A DNA stretch of 64,000 nucleotides from Petrolisthes cinctipes (GCA_033782935.1 JAWQEG010000082.1:1054001-1118000), one strand, 5' to 3'. Positions 36,901 through 50,992 are shown, counted from the stretch's first letter. Notes: generated from the sequence alone by a model not told the origin. Numbers and translations are program-made.

Positions 36901-39900
36901 GATCTTTTAGGTGCCCAAAAGTCGATATGTGCATGCATCTTCTGTACCCGTTTATATCTCAAATTCTGGCCCTAAACACCCGAAAATTCGATATTTTGGG
37001 GTCCCAGAAGCGATCTGTACATGCCTACTCCGTGTTTGAGTATTTTCAAAATTCAGGCCCAAAACATGCTGAAAATCGATATTTTTGGTGCCCAAAGTCA
37101 ATATGTGCATGTATCTTCTGTACCCGTTTATATCTCAAATTCAGGCTCAAAACACCCGAAAATTCAATATTTTGGGGTCCCAGAAGCAATCTGTACATGC
37201 CTACTCAGTGCTAGAATATTTTCAAAATACAGGCTAAAAACATGCTAAAAATCGATCCTTTAGGTGCCAAAAAGTCGATATCTCAAATTCAGTCCCAAAA
37301 CACCCGAAAATTCGATATTTAGGGGTCCCAGAAGCGATCTGTACATGCCTACTCCGTGTTAGAGTATTTTCAAAATACATGCTCAAAACATACTGAAAAT
37401 CGATCTTTTAGGTGCACAAAAGTCGATATGTGCATGCATCTTCAGTACCCGTTTATATCTCAAATTCAGGCCCAAAACACCCGAAAATTCAATATTTTGG
37501 GGTCCCAGGAACAATCTGTACATGCCTACTCAGTGTTAGAGTATTTTCAAAATACAGGCCCAAAACATGCTGAAAATCGATATTTTAGATGCCCAAAGTC
37601 AATATGTGCATGTATCTTCTGTACCCGTTTATATCTCAAATTCAGGCTCAAAACACCCGAAAATTCAATATTTTGGGGTCCCAGAAGCAATCTGTACATG
37701 CCTACACAGTGCTAGAATATTTTCAAAATATAGGCTAAAAACATGCTAAAAATCGATCTTTTAGGTGCCAAAAAGTCGATATCTCAAATTCAGTCCCAAA
37801 ACACCCGAAATTCGATATTTTGGGGTCCCAGAAGCAATCTGTACATGCCTACTCAGTGTTAGAGTATTTTCAAAATACAGGCCCAAAACATGCTGAAAAT
37901 CGATATTTTAGATGCCCAAAGTCAATATGTGCATGTATCTTCTGTACCCGTTTATATCTCAAATTCAGGCTCAAAACATCCGAAAATTTAATATTTTGGG
38001 GTCCCAGAAGCAATCTGTACATGCCTACTCAGTGCTAGAATATTTTCAAAATATAGGCTAAAAACATGTTAAAAAAGATCTTTTAGGTGCCAAAAAGTCG
38101 ATATCTCAAATTCAGTCCCAAAACACCCGAAAATTCGATATTTAGGGGTCCCAGAAGCGATCTGTACATGCCTACTCCGTGTTAGAGTATTTTCAAAATA
38201 CATGCTCAAAACATACTGAAAATCGATCTTTTAGGTGCACAAAAGTCGATATGTGCATGCATCTTCAGTACCCGTTTATATCTCAAATTCAGGCTCAAAA
38301 CACCCGAAAATTCAATATTTTGGGGTCCCAGAAGCAATCTGTACATGCCTACTCAGTGTTAGGGTATTTTCAAAATACAGGCCAAAAACATGCTGAAAGT
38401 CGATATTTTAGATGCCCAAAGTCAATATGTGCATGTATCATCTGTACCCGTTTATATCTCAAATTCAGGCTCAAAACACCCGAAAATTCAATATTTTGGG
38501 GTCCCAGAAGCAATCTGTACATGCCTACACAGTGCTAGAATATTTTCAAAATATAGGCTAAAAACATGCTAAAAATCGACATTTTAGGTGTCAAAAAATC
38601 CATATCTCAAATTCAGTCCCAAAACACTCGAAAATTCGATATTTTGGGGTCCCAGAAGGTATCTGTACATGCCTACTCAGTGTTAGAGTATTTTCAAAAT
38701 ACAGGCCCAGAACATGCTGAAAATCGATATTTTAGATGCCCAAAGTCAATATGTGCATGTATCTTCTGTACCCGTTTATATCTCAAATTCAGGCTCAAAA
38801 CATCCGAAAATTCAATATTTTGGGGTCCCAGAAGCAATCTGTACATGCCTACTCAGTGCTAGAATATTTTCAAAATATAGGCTAAAAACATGCTAAAAAT
38901 CGATCTTTTAGGTGCCAAAAAGTCGATATCTCAAATTCAGTCCCAAAACACCCGAAAATTCGATATTTAGGGGTCCCAGAAGCGATCTGTACATGCCTAC
39001 TCCGTGTTAGAGTATTTTCAAAATACATGCTCAAAACATACTGAAAATCGATCTTTTAGGTGCACAAAAGTCGATATGTGCATGCATCTTCAGTACCCGT
39101 TTATATTTCAAATTCAGGCTCAAAACACCCGAAAATTCAATATTTTGGGGTCCCTGAAGCAATCTGTACATGCCTACTCAGTGTTAGAGTATTTTCAAAA
39201 TACAGGCCCAAAACATGCTGAAAATCGATATTTTAGATGCCCAAAGTCAATATGGGCATGTATTTTCTGTACCCGTTTATATCTCAAATTCAGGCTCAAA
39301 ATACCCGAAAATTCAATATTTTGGGGTCCCAGAAGCAATCTGTACATGCCTACACAGTGCTAGAATATTTTCAAAATATAGGCTAAAAACATGGTAAAAA
39401 TCGAAATTTTAGGTGTCAAAAAATCGATATCTCAAATTCAGTCCCAAAACACCCGAAAATTCGATATTTAGAGGTCCCAGAAGGTATCTGTACATGCCTA
39501 CTCCGTGTTAGAGTATTTTCAAAATACAGGCCAAAAACATACTGAAAATCGATCTTTTAGGTGCCCAAAAGTCGATATATGCATGCATCTTCAGTACCCG
39601 TTTATATCTCAAATTCTGGCCCTAAACACCCGAAAATTCGATATTTTGGGGTCCCAGAAGCGATCTGTACATGCCTACTCCGTGTTAGAGTATTTTCAAA
39701 ATTCAGGCCCAAAACATGCTGAAAATCGATATTTTTGGTGCCCAAAGTCAATATGTGCATGTATCTTCTGTACCCGTTTATATCTCAAATTCAGGCTCAA
39801 AACACCCGAAAATTCAATATTTTGGGGTCCCAGAAGCAATCTGTACATGCCTACTCAGTGCTAGAATATTTTCAAAATATAGGCTAAAAACATGCTAAAA

Positions 39901-40820
39901 ATCGATCCTTTAGGTGCCAAAAAGTCGATATCTCAAATTCAGTCCCAAAACACCCGAAAATTCGATATTTATGGGTCCCAGAAGCGATCTGTACATGCCT
40001 ACTCCGTGTTAGAGTATTTTCAAAATACAGGCCTAAAACATGCTGAAAATCGATATTTTAGATGCCCAAAGTCAATATGTGCATGTATCTTCTGTACCCG
40101 TTTATATCTCAAATTCAGGCTCAAAACACCCGAAAATTCAATATTTTGGGGTCCCAGAAGCAATCTGTACATGCCTACACAGTGCTAGAATATTTTCAAA
40201 ATATAGGCTAAAAACATGCTAAAAATCGATCTTTTAGGTGCCAAAAAGTCGATATCTCAAATTCAGTACCAAAACACCCGAAAATTCGATATTTTGGGGT
40301 CCCAGAAGCAATCTGTACATGCCTACTCAGTGTTAGAGTATTTTCAAAATACAGGCCCAAAACATGCTGAAAATCGATATTTTAGATGCCCAAAGTCAAT
40401 ATGTGCATGTATCTTCTGTACCCGTTTATATCTCAAATTCAGGCTCAAAACATCCGAAAATTCAATATTTTGGGGTCCCAGAAGCAATCTGTACATGCCT
40501 ACTCAGTGCTAGAATATTTTCAAAATATAGGCTAAAAACATGCTAAAAATCGATCTTTTAGGTGCCAAAAAGTCGATATCTCAAATTCAGTCCCAAAACA
40601 CCCGAAAATTCGATATTTAGGGGTCCCAGAAGCGATCTGTACATGCCTACTCCGTGTTAGATTATTTTCAAAATACATGCTCAAAACATACTGAAAATCG
40701 ATCTTTTAGGTGCACAAAAGTCGATATGTGTATGCATCTTCTGTACACGTTTATATCTCAAATTCAGGCTCAAAACACCCGAAAATTCAATATTTTGGGG
40801 TCCCAGAAGCAATCTGTACA

Positions 40821-40838
40821 TGCCTAGGCACTCAGTGC
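40821..40838 (+). repeat. GGCA-insertion palindrome
   Basis: Same insertion in the 329-bp unit 40580-40908, counterpart of 10833 in the second superblock copy. Confidence 0.9.
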
Positions 40839-41974
40839 TAGAATATTTTCAAAATATAGGCTAAAAATATGCTAAAAATCGATCTTTTAGGTGCCAAAAA
40901 GTCGATATCTCAAATTCAGTCCCAAAACACCCGAAAATTCGATATTTTGGGGTTCCAGAAGCGATCTGTACATGCCTACTCCGTGTTAGAGTATTTTCAA
41001 AATACATGCTCAAAACATACTGAAAATCGATCTTTTAGGTGCACAAAAGTCGATATGTGCATGCATCTTCAGTACCCGTTTATATCTCAAATTCAGGCTC
41101 AAAACACCCGAAAATTCAATATTTTGGGGTCCCAGAAGCAATCTGTACATGCCTACTCAGTGTTAGAGTATTTTTAAAATACAGGCCCAAAACATGCTGA
41201 AAATCGATATTTTAGATGCCCAAAGTCAATATGTGCATGTATCTTCTGTACCCGTTTATATCTCAAATTCAGGCTCAAAACACCCGAAAATTCAATATTT
41301 TGGGGTCCCAGAAGCAATCTGTACATGCCTACACAGTGCTAGAATATTTTCAAAATATAGGCTAAAAACATGCTAAAAATCGATCTTTTAGGTGCCAAAA
41401 AGTCGATATCTCAAATTCAGTCCCAAAACACCCGAAAATTCGATATTTTGGGGTCCCAGAAGCAATCTGTACATGCCTACTCAGTGTTAGAGTATTTTCA
41501 AAATACAGGCCCAAAACATGCTGAAAATCGATATTTTAGATGCCCAAAGTCAATATGTGCATGTATCTTCTGTACCCGTTTATATCTCAAATTCAGGCTC
41601 AAAACATCCGAAAATTCAATATTTTGGGGTCCCAGAAGCAATCTGTACATGCCTACTCAGTGCTAGAATATTTTCAAAATATAGGCTAAAAACATGCTAA
41701 AAATCGATCTTTTAGGTGCCAAAAAGTCGATATCTCAAATTCAGTCCCAAAACACCCGAAAATTCGATATTTAGGGGTCCCAGAAGCGATCTGTACATGC
41801 CTACTCCGTGTTAGATTATTTTCAAAATACATGCTCAAAACATACTGAAAATCGATCTTTTAGGTGCACAAAAGTCGATATGTGTATGCATCTTCTGTAC
41901 CCGTTTATATCTCAAATTCAGGCTCAAAACACCCGAAAATTCAATATTTTGGGGTCCCAGAAGCAATCTGTACA

Positions 41975-41992
41975 TGCCTAGGCACTCAGTGC
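41975..41992 (+). repeat. GGCA-insertion palindrome
   Basis: Same insertion in the 329-bp unit 41734-42062, first copy of the 2330-bp duplication. Confidence 0.9.
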
Positions 41993-43062
41993 TAGAATAT
42001 TTTCAAAATATAGGATAAAAATATGCTAAAAATCGATCTTTTAGGTGCCAAAAAGTCGATATCTCAAATTCAGTCCCAAAACACCCGAAAATTCGATATT
42101 TAGGGGTTCCAGAAGCGATCTGTACATGCCTACTCCGTGTTAGAGTATTTTCAAAATACATGCTCAAAACATACTGAAAATCGATTTTTAGGTGCACAAA
42201 AGTCGATATGTGATGCATCTTCAGTACCCGTTTATATCTCAAATTCAGGCTCAAAACTCCCGAAAATTCAATATTTTGGGGTCCCAGAAGCAATCTGTAC
42301 ATGCCTACTCAGTGTTAGAGTATTTTCAAAATACAGGCCCAAAACATGCTGAAAATCGATATTTTAGATGCCCAAAGTCAATATGTGCATGTATCTTCTG
42401 TACCCGTTTATATCTCAAATTCAGGCTCAAAACACCCGAAAATTCAATATTTTGGGGTCCCAGAAGCAATCTGTACATGCCTACACAGTGCTAGAATATT
42501 TTCAAAATATAGGCTAAAAACATGCTAAAAATCGACATTTTAGGTGCCAAAAAATCGATATCTCAAATTCAGTCCCAAAACACCCGAAAATTCGATATTT
42601 AGAGTTCTCAGAAGGTATCTGTACATGCCTACTCCGTGTTAGAGTATTTTCAAAATTCAGGCCCAAAACATACTGAAAATCGATCTTTTAGGTGCCCAAA
42701 AGTCGATATGTGTATGCATCTTCTGTACCAGTTTATATCTCAAATTCTGGCCCTAAACACCCGAAAATTCGATATTTTGGGGTCCCAGAAGCGATCTGTA
42801 CATGCCTACTCCGTGTTAGAGCATTTTCAAAATTCAGGCCCAAAACATGCTGAAAATCGATATTTTTGGTGCCCAAAGTCAATATGTGCATGTATCTTCT
42901 GTACCCGTTTATATCTCAAATTCAGGCTCAAAACACCCGAAAATTCAATATTTTGGGGTCCCAGAAGCAATCTGTACATGCCTACTCAGTGCTAGAATAT
43001 TTTCAAAATATAGGCTAAAAATATGCTAAAAATCGATCTTTTAGGTGCCAAAAAGTCGATAT

Positions 43063-43739
43063 CTCAAATTCAGTCCCAAAACACCCGAAAATTCGATATT
43101 TAGGGGTTCCAGAAGCGATCTGTACATGCCTACTCCGTGTTAGATTATTTTCAAAATACATGCTCAAAACATACTGAAAATCGATCTTTTAGGTGCACAA
43201 AAGTCGATATGTGCATGCATCTTCAGTACCCGTTTATATCTCAAATTCAGGCTCAAAACTCCCGAAAATTCAATATTTTGGGGTCCCAGAAGCAATCTGT
43301 ACATGCCTACTCAGTGTTAGAGTATTTTCAAAATACAGGCCCAAAACATGCTGAAAATCGATATTTTAGATGCCCAAAGTCAATATGTGCATGTATCTTC
43401 TGTACCCGTTTATATCTCAAATTCAGGCTCAAAACACCCGAAAATTCAATATTTTGGGGTCCCAGAAGAAATCTGTACATGCCTACTCAGTGTTAGAGTA
43501 TTTTTAAAATACAGGCCCAAAACATGCTGAAAATCGATATTTTAGATGCCCAAAGTCAATATGTGCATGTATCTTCTGTACCCGTTTATATCTCAAATTC
43601 AGGCTCAAAACACCAGAAAATTCAATATTTTGGGGTCCCAGAAGCAATCTGTACATGCCTACACAGTGCTAGAATATTTTCAAAATATAGGCTAAAAACA
43701 TGCTAAAAATCGATCTTTTAGGTGCCAAAAAGTCGATAT
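43063..43739 (+). repeat. 677-bp unit holding the 2330-bp duplication joint
   Basis: A-B-B-C of 177+176+176+148. The joint lies near 43450-43500, where a monomer that should end as C (as in 45393-45893) turns into the B monomer known from about 41130, recognised by its rare TATTTTTAAAATACAGG. CAGAAGAAATCTG beside it, near 43463, is private to this copy. Confidence 0.85.
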
Positions 43740-44304
43740 CTCAAATTCAGTCCCAAAACACCCGAAAATTCGATATTTTGGGGTCCCAGAAGCAATCTGT
43801 ACATGCCTACTCAGTGTTAGAGTATTTTCAAAATACAGGCCCAAAACATGCTGAAAATCGATATTTTAGATGCCCAAAGTCAATATGTGCATGTATCTTC
43901 TGTACCCGTTTATATCTCAAATTCAGGCTCAAAACATCCGAAAATTCAATATTTTGGGGTCCCAGAAGCAATCTGTACATGCCTACTCAGTGCTAGAATA
44001 TTTTCAAAATATAGGCTAAAAACATGCTAAAAATCGATCTTTTAGGTGCCAAAAAGTCGATATCTCAAATTCAGTCCCAAAACACCCGAAAATTCGATAT
44101 TTAGGGGTCCCAGAAGCGATCTGTACATGCCTACTCCGTGTTAGATTATTTTCAAAATACATGCTCAAAACATACTGAAAATCGATCTTTTAGGTGCACA
44201 AAAGTCGATATGTGTATGCATCTTCTGTACCCGTTTATATCTCAAATTCAGGCTCAAAACACCCGAAAATTCAATATTTTGGGGTCCCAGAAGCAATCTG
44301 TACA

Positions 44305-44322
44305 TGCCTAGGCACTCAGTGC
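44305..44322 (+). repeat. GGCA-insertion palindrome
   Basis: Same insertion in the 329-bp unit 44064-44392, second copy of the 2330-bp duplication. Confidence 0.9.
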
Positions 44323-47300
44323 TAGAATATTTTCAAAATATAGGCTAAAAATATGCTAAAAATCGATCTTTTAGGTGCCAAAAAGTCGATATCTCAAATT
44401 CAGTCCCAAAACACCCGAAAATTCGATATTTAGGGGTTCCAGAAGCGATCTGTACATGCCTACTCCGTGTTAGAGTATTTTCAAAATACATGCTCAAAAC
44501 ATACTGAAAATCGATTTTTAGGTGCACAAAAGTCGATATGTGATGCATCTTCAGTACCCGTTTATATCTCAAATTCAGGCTCAAAACTCCCGAAAATTCA
44601 ATATTTTGGGGTCCCAGAAGCAATCTGTACATGCCTACTCAGTGTTAGAGTATTTTCAAAATACAGGCCCAAAACATGCTGAAAATCGATATTTTAGATG
44701 CCCAAAGTCAATATGTGCATGTATCTTCTGTACCCGTTTATATCTCAAATTCAGGCTCAAAACACCCGAAAATTCAATATTTTGGGGTCCCAGAAGCAAT
44801 CTGTACATGCCTACACAGTGCTAGAATATTTTCAAAATATAGGCTAAAAACATGCTAAAAATCGACATTTTAGGTGCCAAAAAATCGATATCTCAAATTC
44901 AGTCCCAAAACACCCGAAAATTCGATATTTAGAGTTCTCAGAAGGTATCTGTACATGCCTACTCCGTGTTAGAGTATTTTCAAAATTCAGGCCCAAAACA
45001 TACTGAAAATCGATCTTTTAGGTGCCCAAAAGTCGATATGTGTATGCATCTTCTGTACCAGTTTATATCTCAAATTCTGGCCCTAAACACCCGAAAATTC
45101 GATATTTTGGGGTCCCAGAAGCGATCTGTACATGCCTACTCCGTGTTAGAGCATTTTCAAAATTCAGGCCCAAAACATGCTGAAAATCGATATTTTTGGT
45201 GCCCAAAGTCAATATGTGCATGTATCTTCTGTACCCGTTTATATCTCAAATTCAGGCTCAAAACACCCGAAAATTCAATATTTTGGGGTCCCAGAAGCAA
45301 TCTGTACATGCCTACTCAGTGCTAGAATATTTTCAAAATATAGGCTAAAAATATGCTAAAAATCGATCTTTTAGGTGCCAAAAAGTCGATATCTCAAATT
45401 CAGTCCCAAAACACCCGAAAATTCGATATTTAGGGGTTCCAGAAGCGATCTGTACATGCCTACTCCGTGTTAGATTATTTTCAAAATACATGCTCAAAAC
45501 ATACTGAAAATCGATCTTTTAGGTGCACAAAAGTCGATATGTGCATGCATCTTCAGTACCCGTTTATATCTCAAATTCAGGCTCAAAACTCCCGAAAATT
45601 CAATATTTTGGGGTCCCAGAAGCAATCTGTACATGCCTACTCAGTGTTAGAGTATTTTCAAAATACAGGCCCAAAACATGCTGAAAATCGATATTTTAGA
45701 TGCCCAAAGTCAATATGTGCATGTATCTTCTGTACCCGTTTATATCTCAAATTCAGGCTCAAAACACCCGAAAATTCAATATTTTGGGGTCCCAGAAGCA
45801 ATCTGTACATGCCTTCACAGTGCTAGAATATTTTCAAAATATAGGCTAAAAACATGCTAAAAATCGACATTTTAGGTGCCAAAAAATCGATATCTCAAAT
45901 TCAGTCCCAAAACACCCGAAAATTCGATATTTAGAGGTCCCAGAAGGTATCTGTACATGCCTACTCCGTGTTAGAGTATTTTCAAAATACAGGCCAAAAA
46001 CATACTGAAAATCGATCTTTTAGGTGCCCAAAAGTCGATATGTGCATGCATCTTCTGTACCCGTTTATATCTCAAATTCTGGCCCTAAACACCCGAAAAT
46101 TCGATATTTTGGGGTCCCAGAAGCGATCTGTACATGCCTACTCCGTGTTAGAGCATTTTCAAAATTCAGGCCCAAAACATGCTGAAAATCGATATTTTTG
46201 GTGCCCAAAGTCAATATGTGCATGTATCTTCTGTACCCGTTTATATCTCAAATTCAGGCTCAGAACACCCGAAAATTCAATATTTTGGGGTCCCAGAAGC
46301 AATCTGTACATGCCTACTCAGTGCTAGAATATTTTCAAAATATAGGCTAAAAACATGCTAAAAATCGATCTTTTAGGTGCTAAAAAGTCAATATCTCAAA
46401 TTCAGTCCCAAAACACCCAAAAATTCGATATTAAGGGGTCCCAGAAGCGATCTGTACATGCCTACTCCGTGTTAGAGTATTTTCAAAATACATGCTCAAA
46501 ACATACTGAAAATCGATCTTTTAGGTGCACAAAAGTCGATATGTGCATGCATCTTCAGTACCCGTTTATATCTCAAATTCAGGCTCAAAACACCCGAAAA
46601 TTCAATATTTTGGGGTCCCAGAAGCAATCTGTAAATGCCTACTCAGTGTTAGAGTATTTTCAAAATACAGGCCCAGAACATGATGAAAATCTATATTTTA
46701 GATGCCCAAAGTCAATATGTGCATGTATCTTTTGTACCCGTTTATATCTCAAATTCAGGCTCAAAACATCCGAAAATTCAATATTTTGGGGTCCCAGAAG
46801 CAATCTGTACATGCCTACTCAGTGCTAGAATATTTTCAAAATATAGGCTAAAAACATGCTAAAAATCGATCTTTTAGGTGCCAAACAGTCGATATCTCAA
46901 ATTCAGTCCCAAAACACCCGAAAATTCGATATTTAGGGGTCCCAGAAGCGATCTGTACATGCCTACTCCGTGTTAGAGTATTTTCAAAATACATGCTCAA
47001 AACAAACTGAAAATCGATCTTTTAGGTGCACAAAAGTCGATATGTGCATGCATCTTCAGTACCCGTTTATATCTCAAATTCAGGCTCAAAACACCCGAAA
47101 ATTCAATATTTTGGGGTCCTAGAAGCAATCTGTACATGCCTACTCAGTGTTAGAGTATTTTCAAAATACAGGCCCAGAACATGATGAAAATCGATATTTT
47201 AGATGCCCAAAGTCAATATGTGCATGTATCTTCTGTACCCGTTTATATCTCAAATTCAGACTCAAAATACCCAAAAATTCAATATTTTGGGGTCCCAGAA

Positions 47301-47634
47301 GCAATCTGTACATGCCTACTCAGTGCTAGAATATTTTCAAAATATAGGGTAAAAACATGCTAAAAATCGATCTTTTAGGTGCCAAAAAGTCGATATCTCA
47401 AATTCAGTCCCAAAACATACGAAAATTCGATATTTAGGGGTCCCAGAAGCGATCTGTACATGCCTACTCCGTGTTAGAGTATTTTCAAAATACATGCTCA
47501 AAACAAACTGAAAATCGATCTTTTAGGTGCACAAAAGTCGATATGTGCATGCATCTTCAGCACCCGTTTATATCTCAAATTCAGGCTCAAAACACCCGAA
47601 AATTCAATATTTTGGGGTCCCAGAAGCAATCTGT

Positions 47635-50600
47635 ACATGCCTACTCAGTGTTAGAGTATTTTCAAAATACAGGCCCAAAACATGCTGAAAATCGATATTT
47701 TAGATGCCCAAAGTCAATATGTGCATGTATTTTCTGTACCCGTTTATATCTCAAATTCAGGCTCAAAATACCCGAAAATTCAATATTTTGGGGTCCCAGA
47801 AGCAATCTGTACATGCCTACACAGTGCTAGAATATTTTCAAAATATAGGCTAAAAACATGCTAAAAATCGACATTTTAGGTGTCAAAAAATCGATATCTC
47901 AAATTCAGTCCCAAAACACCCGAAAATTCGATATTTAGAGGTCCCAGAAGGTATCTGTACATGCTTACTCCGTGTTAGAGTATTTTCAAAATACAGGCCA
48001 AAAACATACTGAAAATCGAACTTTTAGGTGCCCAAAAGTCGATATGTGCATGCATCTTCTGTACCCGTTTATATCTCAAATTCTGGCCCTAAACACCCGA
48101 AAATTCGATATTTTGGGGTCCCAGAAGCGATCTGTACATGCCTACTCCGTGTTAGAGTATTTTCAAAATTCAGGCCCAAAACATGCTGAAAATCGATATT
48201 TTTGGTGCCCAAAGTCAATATGTGCATGTATCTTCTGTACCCGTTTATATCTCAAATTCAGGCTCAAAATACCCGAAAATTCAATATTTTGGGGTCCCAG
48301 AAGCAATCTGTACATGCCTACTCAGTGCTAGAATATTTTCAAAATATAGGCTAAAAACATGCTAAAAATCGATCTTTTAGGTGCCAAAAAGTCGATATCT
48401 CAAATTCAGTCCCAAAACACCCGAAAATTCGATATTTAGGGGTCCCAGAAGCGATCTGTACATGCCTACTCCGTGTTAGAGTATTTTCAAAATACATGCT
48501 TAAAACATACTGAAAATCGATCTTTTAGGTGCACAAAAGTCGATATGTGCATGCATCTTCTGTACCCGTTTATATCTCAAATTCTGACCCTAAACACCCG
48601 AAAATTCGATATTTTGTGGTCCCAGAAGCGATCTGTACATGCCTACTCCGTGTTAGAATATTTTCAAAATTCAGGCCCAAAACATGCTGAACATCGATAT
48701 TTTTGGTGACCAAAGTCAATATGTGCATGTATCTTCTGTACACGTTTATATCTCAAATTCAGGCTCAAAACACCCGAAAATTCAATATTTTAGGGTCCCA
48801 GAAGCAATCTGTATATGCCTACTCAGTGCTAGAATATTTTCAAAATATAGGCTAAAAACATGCTAAAAATCGATCCTTTAGGTGCCAAAAAGTCGATATC
48901 TCAAATTCAGTCCCAAAACACCCGAAAATTCGATATTTAGGGGTCCCAGAAGCGATCTGTACATGCCTACTCCGTGTTAGAGTATTTTCAAAATACATGC
49001 TCAAAACATACTGAAAATCGATCTTTTAGGTGCACAAAAGTCGATATGTGCATGCATCTTCAGTACCCGTTTATATCTCAAATTCAGGCCCAAAACACCC
49101 GAAAATTCAATATTTTGGGGTCCCAGAAACAATCTGTACATGCCTACTCAGTGTTAGAGTATTTTCGAAATACAGGCCCAGAACATGCTGAAAATCGATA
49201 TTTTAGATGCCCAAAGTCAATATGTGCATGTATCTTCTGTACCCGTTTATATCTCAAATTCAGGCTCAAAACACCCGAAAATTCAATATTTTGGGGTCCC
49301 AGAAGCAATCTGTACATGCCTACTCAGTGTTAGAGTATTTTCAAAATACAGGCCCAAAACATGCTGAAAATCGATATTTTAGATGCCCAAAGTCAATATC
49401 TGCATGTATTTTCTGTACCCGTTTATATCTCAAATTCAGGCTCAAAATACCCGAAAATTCAATATTTTGGGGTCCCAGAAGCAATCTGTACATGCCTACA
49501 CAGTGCTAGAATATTTTCAAAATATAGGCTAAAAACATGCTAAAAATCGACATTTTAGGTGTCAAAAAATCGATATCTCAAATTCAGTCCCAAAACACCC
49601 GAAAATTCGATATTTAGAGGTCCCAGAAGGTATCTGTACATGCTTACTCCGTGTTAGAGTATTTTCAAAATACAGGCCAAAAACATACTGAAAATCGAAC
49701 TTTTAGGTGCCCAAAAGTCGATATGTGCATGCATCTTCTGTACCCGTTTATATCTCAAATTCTGGCCCTAAACACCCGAAAATTCGATATTTTGGGGTCC
49801 CAGAAGCGATCTGTACATGCCTACTCCGTGTTAGAGTATTTTCAAAATTCAGGCCCAAAACATGCTGAAAATCGATATTTTTGGTGCCCAAAGTCAATAT
49901 GTGCATGTATCTTCTGTACCCGTTTATATCTCAAATTCAGGCTCAAAATACCCGAAAATTCAATATTTTGGGGTCCCAGAAGCAATCTGTACATGCCTAC
50001 TCAGTGCTAGAATATTTTCAAAATATAGGCTAAAAACATGCTAAAAATCGATCTTTTAGGTGCCAAAAAGTCGATATCTCAAATTCAGTCCCAAAACACC
50101 CGAAAATTCGATATTTAGGGGTCCCAGAAGCGATCTGTACATGCCTACTCCGTGTTAGAGTATTTTCAAAATACATGCTTAAAACATACTGAAAATCGAT
50201 CTTTTAGGTGCACAAAAGTCGATATGTGCATGCATCTTCTGTACCCGTTTATATCTCAAATTCTGACCCTAAACACCCGAAAATTCGATATTTTGTGGTC
50301 CCAGAAGCGATCTGTACATGCCTACTCCGTGTTAGAATATTTTCAAAATTCAGGCCCAAAACATGCTGAACATCGATATTTTTGGTGACCAAAGTCAATA
50401 TGTGCATGTATCTTCTGTACACGTTTATATCTCAAATTCAGGCTCAAAACACCCGAAAATTCAATATTTTAGGGTCCCAGAAGCAATCTGTATATGCCTA
50501 CTCAGTGCTAGAATATTTTCAAAATATAGGCTAAAAACATGCTAAAAATCGATCCTTTAGGTGCCAAAAAGTCGATGTCTCAAATTCAGTCCCAAAACAC

Positions 50601-50992
50601 CCGAAAATTCGATATTTAGGGGTCACAGAAGCGATCTGTACATGCCTACTCCGTGTTAGAGTATTTTCAAAATACATGCTCAAAACATACTGAAAATCGA
50701 TCTTTTAGGTGCACAAAAGTCGATATGTGCATGCATCTTCAGTACCCGTTTATATCTCAAATTCAGGCCCAAAACACCCGAAAATTCAATATTTTGGGGT
50801 CCCAGAAGCAATCTGTACATGCCTACTCAGTGTTAGAGTATTTTCGAAATACAGGCCCAGAACATGCTGAAAATCGATATTTTAGATGCCCAAAGTCAAT
50901 ATGTGCATGTATCTTCTGTACCCGTTTATATCTCAAATTCAGGCTCAAAACACCCGAAAATTCAATATTTTGGGGTCCCAGAAGCAATCTGT
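47635..50992 (+). repeat. 1679-bp tandem duplication (two copies)
   Basis: About 47635-49313 is repeated as 49314-50992. Shared private marks include CTGAACATCGATATTTTTGG (48687 and 50366 region), TTTTTGGTGACCAAAG, CTGTATATGCC (48811 and 50490 region) and ATCGAACTTTTAGG (48015 and 49694 region). A few differences separate them, for example GTCAATATCTGC near 49394 and GTCGATGTCTC near 50573. It is absent from the corresponding place in the first superblock copy. Confidence 0.9.
48900..49576 (+). repeat. 677-bp unit holding the 1679-bp duplication joint
   Basis: A-B-B-C in which the second B begins near 49314 as a copy of the sequence starting near 47635. The two B monomers are distinguished by TTTTCGAAATACAGG with CCCAGAACATG in the first and TTTTCAAAATACAGG with CCCAAAACATG in the second. 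Confidence 0.85.

Larger units (their letters stand above)
32135..38000 (+). repeat. 5.9-kb block, copy 1
   Basis: Each of 13 consecutive junctions (32135 to 37783) recurs exactly 24,257 bp downstream. Shared rare marks include CTGAAAATCTATATTTTAG (32247), GGTGGCAAAAAGTC (33442), CACCCAAAAATTC (34983), CTGGACATGCC (35346), AATATATTGGGG (36174), CAAATCACCC (36472) and GTGTTTGAGTATT (37032). The right limit lies between 37980 and 38105. Confidence 0.9.
32135..39430 (+). repeat. Array region 4: first copy of the ~5.9-kb block, then a region-3-like stretch
   Basis: Unit starts are 32135, 32459, 32960, 33461, 33962, 34286, 34787, 35288, 35789, 36280, 36781, 37282, 37783, 38105, 38606 and 38930. 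Junctions from 32135 to 37783 each recur 24,257 bp downstream (56392 to 62040). From 37783 onward the stretch instead matches 24707-26355 at an offset of 13,076. Shared rare marks there include CATGTTAAAAAAGATC near 38066 and 24990. Nothing but satellite is present. Confidence 0.93.
41130..45790 (+). repeat. 2330-bp tandem duplication (two copies)
   Basis: About 41130-43460 is repeated as about 43461-45790. Unit starts 41410, 41734, 42063, 42562 and 43063 recur at 43740, 44064, 44393, 44892 and 45393. Both copies share rare features: the GGCA insertion (41975 and 44305), ATATGTGATGCATC (42208 and 44538), and TTAGAGTTCTCAGAAGG (42599 and 44929). Few differences are seen, such as AGGATAAAAATATG versus AGGCTAAAAATATG. 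The first superblock copy has only one version of this segment. Confidence 0.9.
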
